From contig CALVEL010000007.1 in NCBI GenBank assembly GCA_944326565.1, forward strand, positions 62,001-126,000: 64,000 nucleotides of DNA. Reading direction: 5' to 3'. A program made the translations under genes and the position numbers. The DNA comes from Candidatus Gastranaerophilales bacterium. GTDB lineage: Bacteria; Cyanobacteriota; Vampirovibrionia; Gastranaerophilales; Gastranaerophilaceae. How positions within the stretch are numbered: position 1 is the stretch's first letter; each line of letters begins with the position of its first letter. The notes beneath the pieces were generated by a model. That model was given only the letters and a program-made list of their open reading frames with translations. It did no database searches and had not been told where the DNA came from. Below, piece by piece: positions 56,482 through 64,000 of the stretch.

Positions 56482-57291
56482 ATGAATTCTGGTCAGGACT
56501 TGAGTAAACAAAACAAAAAAATACTTTATCAAATGGTGGAAGATTATAAAAAAATCGAAGAAGTTGAGGCAATAGTACTAGGGGGTTCATCCACAACCAA
56601 TAATGAAGATGTAAATTCTGATTATGATATTTATATTTATTGTACCAAAGAGCCAGATATTGCAAGACGAAGAAAAATTGCATTAAAATATTCCGAAAAT
56701 CCAGAAATTGATAATCATTATTTCGAGACGGGTGATGTTTTTTATTTAAGAGAAACTTCAAAGCCTATTGATATTATGTATAGAACACTTGAGTGGACGC
56801 GTAAAAATATTGAAAATGTTTGGGGGAGAGGTAAAGCTTCTTTAGGGTATACAACTTGCATTGTAGATAACATAAATAAATCAGAAATCCTGTTTGATAG
56901 AGAGGGTAAATTTAAAGAAATACAAGATCTTACTCAAACACTTTATCCTGATAGTTTGGCTGAAAATATAATAAAAAAGAATTTTTCTTTTTTAAAAAAT
57001 GTTATGTTTTCCTATTATGACCAATTAAAATCTGCAATTGAAAGAAAAGATTATGTAAGTGTAAATCATCGAACATCTGCCTTTATAGCAAGTTACTTTG
57101 ATGTAATATTTGCTAAAAACAGGCTTCTAAATCCGGGAGAGAAAAAACTGGTTAGATTTGCATTAGAAAATTGTCAAATTTTACCTGAAAATTTTGAAAT
57201 TGATGTAAATAATTTGGCTGTAGGTCCAGTTGAAACTCGTCTAGCTATAGCAGAAAAGATGGTTGAGAATTTAGGAAAAATCATAAAATAA
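56482..57291 (+). CDS. Nucleotidyltransferase (DUF4037-like)
   Basis: A 269-aa protein with the polymerase-beta-type signature: VLGGSSTTNN (about 32-41) and VNSDYDIYIY (about 44-53) providing Gly-Ser and the Asp-x-Asp metal ligands, then a third acidic site in KPIDIMYR (about 94-101). The helical C-terminal half resembles DUF4037. Such enzymes add nucleotides to small molecules, drugs, or proteins and RNA; the substrate is unknown. An AGGGGG site precedes the ATG. Confidence 0.82.
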   Translation: MNSGQDLSKQNKKILYQMVEDYKKIEEVEAIVLGGSSTTNNEDVNSDYDIYIYCTKEPDIARRRKIALKYSENPEIDNHYFETGDVFYLRETSKPIDIMYRTLEWTRKNIENVWGRGKASLGYTTCIVDNINKSEILFDREGKFKEIQDLTQTLYPDSLAENIIKKNFSFLKNVMFSYYDQLKSAIERKDYVSVNHRTSAFIASYFDVIFAKNRLLNPGEKKLVRFALENCQILPENFEIDVNNLAVGPVETRLAIAEKMVENLGKIIK

Positions 57292-57301
57292 CTAATAAAA
57301 T

Positions 57302-57382
57302 TGCCGAAGGCGGGACTTGAACCCGCACGGATTGCTCCATACGCACCTGAAACGTACGTGTCTACCATTCCACCACTTCGGC
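57302..57382 (-). tRNA. tRNA-Leu(CAG)
   Basis: Read on the minus strand: acceptor GCCGAAG pairs with CTTCGGC, discriminator A, D arm with GGTAGAC, anticodon stem TACGT/GCGTA around TTCAGGT (anticodon CAG), a long variable arm and T arm GCGGG-TTCAAGT-CCCGC. CCA is not encoded. Confidence 0.93.
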
Positions 57383-57442
57383 ATAATTCAGGTAAATTTT
57401 ATATACTTATAATAATATCACAAAAATTGAAAAAAATCTACC

Positions 57443-57474
57443 AAAAAAGAGACCGATATTTCGGTCTCTTTTTT
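57443..57474. terminator. Terminator after the adhesin gene
   Basis: GAGACCGA (57449-57456) and TCGGTCTC (57461-57468) pair around TATT, with A-run and T-run flanks giving termination in both directions. It ends 15 bp from the adhesin stop. Confidence 0.88.
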
Positions 57475-57488
57475 ATAAAGTTTATTTT

Positions 57489-60400
57489 TTAATCATCGAC
57501 ACCTGTAGTTGAAAGACTTTCGCTATTGGTGTTTGCGTAATATTGATTTTGATTGCTTGTACCATCCATTAATAAGCTTAAATATAATAGTTGGTTAGCA
57601 GTTGCAAGATCAAGATTTACGAATTCACCTCCGGCTGTTACATCTGATGCCGATACTATTTTTACTTCGGTTTTTATATCAATATCTCCGTATTTGATGT
57701 GAACAGGAACGACATCACCAACTTTTAAAGTTTTATTATGACTAAGTTGTACACCTCCTCTTGATATGTTTAGAATACCATCAACAGTAGGTTCAGATTC
57801 AAATACTACAGGATTGGGGTTTCCATTAATATCAAATCTCATATATTGACGTTTATCAATTACTGAGATACTATCATTGATTTCTTTCTTCCAAGTACGT
57901 TTTGCATCATCCATGGTAATATCGTCATCATCATCGTCACCAGGAACAGGACCGTCATCATCGTCATCGTCACCAGGAACAACAGGACCATCATCATCGT
58001 CATCGTCACCAGGAACAACAGGACCGTCATCATCGTCATCGTCACCAGGATCGATAGGACCGTCATCATCGTCATCGTCACCAGGATCAATAGGACCGTC
58101 ATCATCGTCATCGTCACCAGGATCGATAGGGCCATCATCATCGTCATCGTCACCAGGTGGGGTTGGATCATCAGGTTCTGGAACTACTAAATCATCAGCT
58201 TGTTCTTTATCAGGATCAAATGTCGGATCATCTTTTTGACCGCTGCCGTTAGAACCTTCATCAGGATTTCCATCACCGTCAATGTCAGCGTAGTAGTATA
58301 TTCTTTCAATTGGATCTCTGCCAATTTCTAAAGCATCATCAGGTCTTACAGCTTTTCCTCTTATAGATACTGGGGTATTTGGATCTCCTGCATTTACTAA
58401 AGTGTTTGTATAATCATCTTTTGTAACTTCAGATAGACCGTTGCCCCTGTGTTTACCCATGTTAAAGTAATATCCTCCAACATAGGCATTATCAGCAGTT
58501 ACAGTAACATCTTGATCTAGTCCCGGATGGCTTGTAGAGCCTTTACCGTTAATTACACCATTTTTAATAACAATAGTTGAGTTTGGTACAAGATTAGGAT
58601 TTTCAACAGTTCCTAAATCAAGAGCTTTGATATTAGCTTTTTCTGGAAGGATTCCGTCATACATTCCATAATAGTCGCCGGTTTCTGAATATCTAGATGG
58701 GGCTCCGCCAAGGTTTTCAATATATATTTCAGAACCTCGGTTTACCACATTTACTTCATTTTGAGCTGTAATATCCCTAATATATGTATTACCTGAAAAT
58801 TCAGCATTTACAGTTCCTGTTCTTGAAGCAATTGTACATACATTTGTATCATTTTTTGTACCATCTGCATTGTCATTGCCTTTAATATTTATATTGCCGA
58901 TTGCTAAGAATTCGACTCCATCACCGGTATGAATAGGTGTTTCGTATAAATCATGAGGGGCACTGGCATCGTCAGCTTCATTTGCGATATCAACTTTAGC
59001 ACCAGTTTGGATAAAAGTTACTTTGTTATCTGATTTTCCAATATCACCGCTCGCGATAGCTGAAATACCACTTCCTTTGATGTTTGGTGTTATGGAGTTG
59101 TCATCAGAGCTGTTTATTATATCATATCCTGTAGCTCCTTTGTTTGTTTTGTCATCTGCAAGCAGGATTACACGTCCGTCAGAATCTATTTTATTGATGT
59201 GCATATCTTTGTTTAAGCTTGCGATGTTAATTAAAGCACCAGTGCCGTGGCTATCAGCAGTTATTTTACCATCTATTTCTGTATTAATAGATTTTGTTAA
59301 ATCTCTTTCTCCAGGTCCAACACCTGTACAGACGCCACCGTCACAAAGTCCTAGATCTTCACCAATAGAACCGTTTTGTGCGGTTATGTTAAGGTCAGCG
59401 TTATCGGTAGTTTTTATTTGAGTTGAAGCTACTCCATAGTTTAACAGATTTCCGTCTTGAACATTGATATTAATATCAGCATCAGAGGTAATATTAAAAT
59501 CTGTTGTATCATGACCAATTACCATATTAGAGTTAATATTTGAAAATGATACTTTACCGTCTTTATTATTATGCGTTACATGTCCTTGGATATGCATTCC
59601 TTCAGTACCGGAATTTGTAACAGTTAATTCAGAACCTTTTGAGTTAATATTACCTATAGTAGAGATTAACATTTTACCATTGGAATTTGTCAAAGTGGCT
59701 TTACCGTTATTATTATTGATAGAACCATCAACAGTGAAACCTTTATCTCCGCTATTAGTCATAGTAAGAGCAGAGCCATCATTAGTAACTTGTCCCGTAG
59801 TTTCTACATTTAATCCGCCAGCATTATTTAAAATATCAGCAACACCGTTTTGATTGTGAACAAGTCCTTCAATATTCAATCCGTTATCGCCATTGTTAGA
59901 GATATTAAGTTCATCTCCAGCACTAATGACATTTCCGTTAATATCGAAAGTATTTTGATTATTAACTAAATCAGCAACCCCAGAATTGTTATTAATAGAA
60001 CCATCAACAATGAAACCACCATCGCCTTCATTAGTCATAGTGATAGAAGTTCCATCATTAGTAACTTGTCCAGCAGTTTCTACATTTAATCCGCCAGCAT
60101 TATTTAAAATATCAGCAACACCGTTTTGATTGTGAACAAGTCCTTCAATATTCAATCCGTTATCGCCATTGTTAGAGATATTAAGTTCATCTCCAGCACT
60201 AATGACATTTCCGTTAATATCGAAAGTATTTTGATTATTAACTAAATCAGCAACCCCAGAATTGTTATTAATAGAACCATCAACAATGAAACCACCATCG
60301 CCTTCATTAGTCATAGTGATAGAAGTTCCATCATTAGTAACTTGTCCAGCAGTTTCTACATTTAATCCGCCAGCATTATTTAAAATATCAGCAACACCGT

Positions 60401-61856
60401 TTTGATTGTGAACAAGTCCTTCAATATTCAATCCGTTATCGCCATTGTTAGAGATATTAAGTTCATCTCCAGCACTAATGATGTTTCCATTAATATCGAA
60501 AGTATTTTGATTATTAACTAAATCAGCGATGCCCGAGTTGCTATTAACAGTACCGTCAATGATAAAACCGTCAGTACCATTATTAGTCATATCTAAATCG
60601 GTACCGTTAGATGTTATATTACCGCTTGAAGTAACTGAAATACCGCCAGATTTGGTATTTGTAATAGTTGTGACACCTGTATCATTAGTTATATTTCCGC
60701 CAACTTCAATGCCTGTTGTACCACTTGTTGTATTTTCTGTTATTGTTAAATTTCCATCATTCGTTAAAGTTCCGTTGATAATAATTCCTGTATCAGCATC
60801 TTGACCGGTAATTACCATCTCACCTTTATTTTTTAAATTTGCTGTAGATTTAATATTGATTCCACCGGCTTTGTTGGTAACGCTCAATGTTCCATTAGGA
60901 TTGGATACTTCTCCAGCAATCCTTACACCTTCACTACCAGTATTAGTAATTGTAGTTTCACTAAGCATTCCGAAGTTCTTAACTTTACTTCCTGCTTCAA
61001 AATTTGTCCCTTTATTAGATGTAATTATAATTTTACCATTGTTATTGGCAAAACCATTTGCTATATTCATATTATCCGCATTAACTAGAGATTGAAATAG
61101 AGTATCGGCCGCAGCTTTATCTGTTAACATTTCTGTTTGGTTGCCAACACCAGCAAGCAATATACCGCCGCTTCCCATATTGATATTGCCACCGCTTAAT
61201 TCAGCATCATGTCTTGCAAGAATGCGACCGTCAATAGTAATATTTCCGTTACCTAAAACAACAGCATTTGGATCCCATTCTTTTGAAATTTGTTGAGAAA
61301 GTGACATGTTTGTTGTGCTATCAATGTCAGCTACAGGTATTCCGGATTTTAAAGCATTAAAAGAGTCTTGAGTCGGAGTAAGTACTTGTAATGATCCGAC
61401 ATTTAACACACCACTGGAGCCGACAACCATGCCATTAGGTGAAATAAATACCAAATTACCATTATCTTTAATTTGTCCGCCTAATTGCGTTAATGCATTT
61501 ACTATACCATTTATTTCAACTCTGTTATTAACAAAGTTGACAAAAGTATCAATATCTCCCCTATTATGAGCTGGATCTCCACCATACTCTTGGTTGTACC
61601 ATTGGAAGATGAAATTCATTATATCACCTTCACTCAGTTGTAAGTTTTGAAATTCTTTAAATCCTACTTTTTTGTCATTAAAAGCATCAGGTCTGATTTC
61701 ATAGTGTCCAGTACCTGGATGCGGATTTATAGGGTTTCCGTTTCCATCAGTAATGTTAGAAGCATTAGCTTGATTCATAAAAGATTGTTGCAATACTAAT
61801 ACGGAACATAGTATTAGAGGAACTAATCTTTTTTTGTCGGTGTGTAATTTTCTCAT
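57489..61856 (-). CDS. Large secreted haemagglutinin-type adhesin with PilZ-like C-terminus
   Basis: A 1455-aa protein. After a long signal (about 1-33) comes a TPS/filamentous-haemagglutinin N-terminal domain (about 40-270: RVEINGIVNALTQLGGQIK, NGNLVFISPNGMVVGSSGVLNVG), the signature for export by a two-partner-secretion TpsB pore. The middle is beta-helix repeats, including three near-identical 92-aa units (about 432-708). Near residues 1215-1290 is an Asp-rich stretch of PGDDDDDDGP units that could bind calcium. The last ~120 residues have a PilZ-like pattern, RQYMR followed by ILNISRGGVQL. The ATG at 61856 has GAGG before it. No TpsB gene is in the window. Probably surface exposed. Confidence 0.85.
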   Translation of the reverse strand: MRKLHTDKKRLVPLILCSVLVLQQSFMNQANASNITDGNGNPINPHPGTGHYEIRPDAFNDKKVGFKEFQNLQLSEGDIMNFIFQWYNQEYGGDPAHNRGDIDTFVNFVNNRVEINGIVNALTQLGGQIKDNGNLVFISPNGMVVGSSGVLNVGSLQVLTPTQDSFNALKSGIPVADIDSTTNMSLSQQISKEWDPNAVVLGNGNITIDGRILARHDAELSGGNINMGSGGILLAGVGNQTEMLTDKAAADTLFQSLVNADNMNIANGFANNNGKIIITSNKGTNFEAGSKVKNFGMLSETTITNTGSEGVRIAGEVSNPNGTLSVTNKAGGINIKSTANLKNKGEMVITGQDADTGIIINGTLTNDGNLTITENTTSGTTGIEVGGNITNDTGVTTITNTKSGGISVTSSGNITSNGTDLDMTNNGTDGFIIDGTVNSNSGIADLVNNQNTFDINGNIISAGDELNISNNGDNGLNIEGLVHNQNGVADILNNAGGLNVETAGQVTNDGTSITMTNEGDGGFIVDGSINNNSGVADLVNNQNTFDINGNVISAGDELNISNNGDNGLNIEGLVHNQNGVADILNNAGGLNVETAGQVTNDGTSITMTNEGDGGFIVDGSINNNSGVADLVNNQNTFDINGNVISAGDELNISNNGDNGLNIEGLVHNQNGVADILNNAGGLNVETTGQVTNDGSALTMTNSGDKGFTVDGSINNNNGKATLTNSNGKMLISTIGNINSKGSELTVTNSGTEGMHIQGHVTHNNKDGKVSFSNINSNMVIGHDTTDFNITSDADININVQDGNLLNYGVASTQIKTTDNADLNITAQNGSIGEDLGLCDGGVCTGVGPGERDLTKSINTEIDGKITADSHGTGALINIASLNKDMHINKIDSDGRVILLADDKTNKGATGYDIINSSDDNSITPNIKGSGISAIASGDIGKSDNKVTFIQTGAKVDIANEADDASAPHDLYETPIHTGDGVEFLAIGNINIKGNDNADGTKNDTNVCTIASRTGTVNAEFSGNTYIRDITAQNEVNVVNRGSEIYIENLGGAPSRYSETGDYYGMYDGILPEKANIKALDLGTVENPNLVPNSTIVIKNGVINGKGSTSHPGLDQDVTVTADNAYVGGYYFNMGKHRGNGLSEVTKDDYTNTLVNAGDPNTPVSIRGKAVRPDDALEIGRDPIERIYYYADIDGDGNPDEGSNGSGQKDDPTFDPDKEQADDLVVPEPDDPTPPGDDDDDDGPIDPGDDDDDDGPIDPGDDDDDDGPIDPGDDDDDDGPVVPGDDDDDDGPVVPGDDDDDDGPVPGDDDDDDITMDDAKRTWKKEINDSISVIDKRQYMRFDINGNPNPVVFESEPTVDGILNISRGGVQLSHNKTLKVGDVVPVHIKYGDIDIKTEVKIVSASDVTAGGEFVNLDLATANQLLYLSLLMDGTSNQNQYYANTNSESLSTTGVDD
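57922..58157. repeat. 36-bp tandem repeats encoding PGDDDDDDGP units
   Basis: About seven units with a 36-bp period (12 codons; one unit is shorter), built from GAT/GAC-rich triplets. Variants are GPID, GPVV and GPV. Such repeats are prone to slippage. Confidence 0.9.
59733..60560. repeat. Three 276-bp tandem repeats in the adhesin gene
   Basis: The period is exactly 276 bp (identical marker sequence at 59845, 60121 and 60397), that is 92 codons. The second and third units are almost identical at DNA level, so duplication is recent or kept uniform by recombination. Confidence 0.92.
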
Positions 61857-62252
61857 ACTCAACCTCTTATCTCTATTTTTAGCACATTAACACTTTAAAT
61901 TTAAATTCTATATTTATATAAACGATTTTTTTTATCTAAACTTGAGTGTATTTGTGTAAAAATTTACAAAGCTTAATATTAAAAAAATATTTCTAAATTT
62001 TGGGCATGTATTTTTATATATATAAATTAATATTCCCAATATATCTAAAAAATATACAAAAAATATATTGTAAAGATTTGTAAAGGTGAATTTTTAGGGC
62101 TGAAACCTAGTAATAGCAAGAAATAAGTAAAATATTAAAAAAAAATAGATTAAATTTTATGCAATTTAGTACCGAAAAAAAACTTTATAAAGATAAAGAG
62201 AAGTATAAAAATGCACTTTTTGCAATTGTAAAAGGAGCAGAAAGGACTTATT
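61857..62252. other. 396-bp AT-rich gap, no gene seen
   Basis: Very AT-rich with T-runs and A-runs, holding the divergent promoters of the adhesin and the gene at 62253. I see no strong -10/-35 pair, no tRNA and no credible open frame; a 35-codon ATG frame at 62159-62266 runs into the next gene and has no ribosome site. Confidence 0.6.
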
Positions 62253-64000
62253 ATGTGTGCTGTTGAGTTTAATTATCAAACTTATTTTACAAAAGAACAA
62301 TGGGAAAATTTACCAAAAGACGTACAAGACAGGTGTAAGGCAGAGCCTGTATTTGCAAATGTTGTAAAAACAAGTTTAGCATCAGGTACAAAACCTGCGG
62401 ATATATCAACAAGGCTTGCAAATACGGAGTTAAAAACAAAAGCTAATGAAATGATGGGGCTAACTGTTGAAAAGAACTCACAATCATCAACAACTCCAAC
62501 TGCAGTAACACAAAAGCCTAAAGAAACTGATATTGATGCATTAAAACCGAAAGTTGATCTTTCTGCTATGGATGATAAAAAGGTAAGAAAAGCAAGTCAG
62601 AAGCAATGGGAAGAATATTTTACTGCAAGATATGCACAAAATCCAGAAGAAGCTAAAAAGGATATTGTAAAGGTTCTTTATCAAAAAGAAGTCCAACAAA
62701 CAGCAGCTGTCTTTGAAAAAATTCAAAAAGATAATCCTATATTAGTAAATTCAAAATATTTTGCAGAAGGTCATGCAACTGCTGATGAAAAAGCTCAATA
62801 TGATCAAGATGTTGCAAGATTAATAGAGTATTACAGCAAAAAAGAAAATTTAGAAGCTGCAAAAGATGAATATAATAATGAATTTACACTAAGCCGCAAC
62901 AAGAAAAATCGTGTGGGTACAGGTGAGACGCTTAATCCTAAACAGATTAAAGAATTGGCTGAGCGTAAAGCAATGATGAATTTTAAAATAGGTCCTGAAA
63001 GAATTACTTTGATGGCTGAAAATGCCGTATTAGGTGAGCATTTTAATAAAGCCATGATAGTGAACTTTGAATATAGGGATAAAATAGAAAAGGCAAAAGT
63101 AGAAGCTGAGACAGCTGAATCTAAAAAAATGAAAAAAGAATTTGCATTAAGTGATATAGAAATGCAAAAACAAATTGAAAAAGCAATGGAAGAAGCTCAG
63201 ACTCCTCAATCTAAAAAAATAAAAGAGGATGCACTTGAAGCTGATAAAAATTCAAGAATAGAAATTCGTAAAGCTCGTTTGATGGGTAATGACAAATTAG
63301 CTGATGAATTGGAGCAAAAACGACTTAAAGCAAAAGCTGAAGCCGAAAAAAATATTGCTGATGCTCTTGATCCTGAAAAGAAAAAAGCAGCCGATGAACT
63401 GGTTACAAAACGTATGGATGCTTTGAAAAAGTTCAATGAGGATTTTGACAAAACACTTGATCCACAAAAGCTTAAAAAAGTTGAAAAACTTGAAAAAGAG
63501 CGAGTAAAAGAAATCGAAAAAATAAGAGATAAAGATGTAGAAATTCGTTCAAAAGATTTAAAAGAAATAGCAGAATTGATGGCAGAAGCTCAGGTTGATA
63601 AGCAGGTAGCTGAGGCAAAATTCAAAAATACAGTAATACATTTGAGTGAAAGAGAACGCAATTTTGTTCCTAATGACGGAAAAAATCATACGTTCTTAGA
63701 TGCAGAAATGCGTGAATATATTAAAGATAATGCAGATATATTCGGTCGACCTTTGAAAGAAGGCGAAGCTCCTGATATGTACACAAAAGACAAAAATGGA
63801 AATCAAGTCGGTGTAAAATTCGATCAGGAAAAATTCCAAAATTACATGCTTAAAATGGCAAGTGACCATGCTTTAGATAACGAATATGCTGATGATCCTA
63901 CATACAAGGCTGATTATTATGCAAGTATGAAAGATAGAAAAGCTTTGATAGATGAAAGAGATGATGCAAATTATGCTCAAATCAAACTCAAAGACAGACG
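62253..64000 (+). CDS. Long charged helical protein, 3' end outside window
   Basis: The frame opens with ATG at 62253 behind AAAGGAC and stays open to the right edge (582 codons seen). The N-terminus FNYQTYFTKEQWENLPKDVQ has no signal peptide. From about residue 90 the protein is rich in Lys, Glu and Ala with long coiled-coil-like helices (for example EEAQTPQSKKIKEDALEADK, KLKKVEKLEKERVKEIEKI). No known domain. It is divergent from the adhesin gene. The style resembles the 1087-aa protein but no clear common motif is seen. Confidence 0.75.
   Translation, partial: MCAVEFNYQTYFTKEQWENLPKDVQDRCKAEPVFANVVKTSLASGTKPADISTRLANTELKTKANEMMGLTVEKNSQSSTTPTAVTQKPKETDIDALKPKVDLSAMDDKKVRKASQKQWEEYFTARYAQNPEEAKKDIVKVLYQKEVQQTAAVFEKIQKDNPILVNSKYFAEGHATADEKAQYDQDVARLIEYYSKKENLEAAKDEYNNEFTLSRNKKNRVGTGETLNPKQIKELAERKAMMNFKIGPERITLMAENAVLGEHFNKAMIVNFEYRDKIEKAKVEAETAESKKMKKEFALSDIEMQKQIEKAMEEAQTPQSKKIKEDALEADKNSRIEIRKARLMGNDKLADELEQKRLKAKAEAEKNIADALDPEKKKAADELVTKRMDALKKFNEDFDKTLDPQKLKKVEKLEKERVKEIEKIRDKDVEIRSKDLKEIAELMAEAQVDKQVAEAKFKNTVIHLSERERNFVPNDGKNHTFLDAEMREYIKDNADIFGRPLKEGEAPDMYTKDKNGNQVGVKFDQEKFQNYMLKMASDHALDNEYADDPTYKADYYASMKDRKALIDERDDANYAQIKLKDR

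Noticed and set aside
57922..58157. Regular short repeats, considered as a CRISPR array
   Set aside because: The repeats are adjacent without unique spacers, have a 36-bp period equal to 12 codons, and lie in the open frame of the adhesin.
57860..58239. Low-complexity open frames on both strands (Met/Thr-rich and Ser-rich) within the adhesin gene
   Set aside because: They are other-frame readings of the Asp-rich repeat and have no ribosome site or family match.
59733..60560. 276-bp repeats, considered as insertion-sequence copies
   Set aside because: They keep the adhesin frame without a break, code for the same beta-helix unit and have no transposase or terminal inverted repeats.
62159..62266. 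35-codon ATG frame before the right-edge gene
   Set aside because: No ribosome site, and it overlaps the better-supported start at 62253.

Overview
The window looks like a gene-dense chromosome piece from an AT-rich, diderm, gut-type non-photosynthetic cyanobacterial relative (Candidatus Gastranaerophilales / Melainabacteria; inference, moderate confidence). Reasons: a type IV prepilin leader of the FTLAEVLITLGIIG kind typical of that group, cyanobacterial-flavoured families (an IctB/O-antigen-ligase-like protein, a DUF4330-like protein), heptose-kinase, AsmA-like and TPS-type adhesin genes that imply an outer membrane, DXP-pathway genes (ispG, dxs), and several protein families that I recognise only from within the window. 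The standard genetic code fits, with TGA used as stop.

Layout. 1-27.1 kb is mostly core: a surface-polysaccharide cluster (1-2642), metallophosphoesterase, ispG, a secreted TPR/glycosidase cluster (4.66-7.56 kb), comEC, pyrF, an XRE regulator divergent from a prepilin gene, rmuC, a NarL-type response regulator and a soluble histidine kinase, a 1087-aa repetitive protein, an anti-sigma/ECF sigma/Spy-like operon, a two-gene membrane module (A1-B1), trmFO, a 690-aa relative of that module, and several very small proteins. 27.17-42.2 kb is an accessory island that starts at tRNA-Ser(GCT). A 195-bp repeat that begins in the tRNA 3' end occurs twice (27236, 29535), and its last ~65 bp occurs a third time (32648), suggesting serial integration. 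Cargo in order: a lone phage head-morphogenesis-like protein with an XRE regulator, a PP-loop (PAPS-reductase-like) ATPase with a possible structured leader, a secreted SNase-PLD nuclease, and then a larger unit.

That larger unit (32.7-42.2 kb) is the most interesting part. It encodes a WYL regulator, a small PD-(D/E)XK protein, a UvrD-type helicase fused to an Fe-S PD-(D/E)XK nuclease, two minimal FtsZ/tubulin-like GTPases, two small unknown proteins, a DUF1643 protein and a tandem AAA+ ATPase. Three separate transcription units in it carry the same promoter architecture: a 19-bp palindrome TATGWC-N7-GACATA placed exactly 9 bp upstream of a -10 hexamer. This ties them into one regulon, probably under the WYL protein. 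I propose it as a candidate undescribed defence or genome-maintenance system built around FtsZ-like proteins.

42.3-64 kb returns to housekeeping and envelope genes: dxs, a second copy of the two-gene membrane module (A2-B2), a nitroreductase, another relative of that family, a WecG/TagA-type glycosyltransferase operon, WG-repeat and AsmA-like proteins, a nucleotidyltransferase, tRNA-Leu(CAG), a 1455-aa secreted adhesin with 276-bp and 36-bp tandem repeats and a PilZ-like C-terminus, and the start of a long charged protein that leaves the right edge. All calls come from reading the sequence; no search was run.
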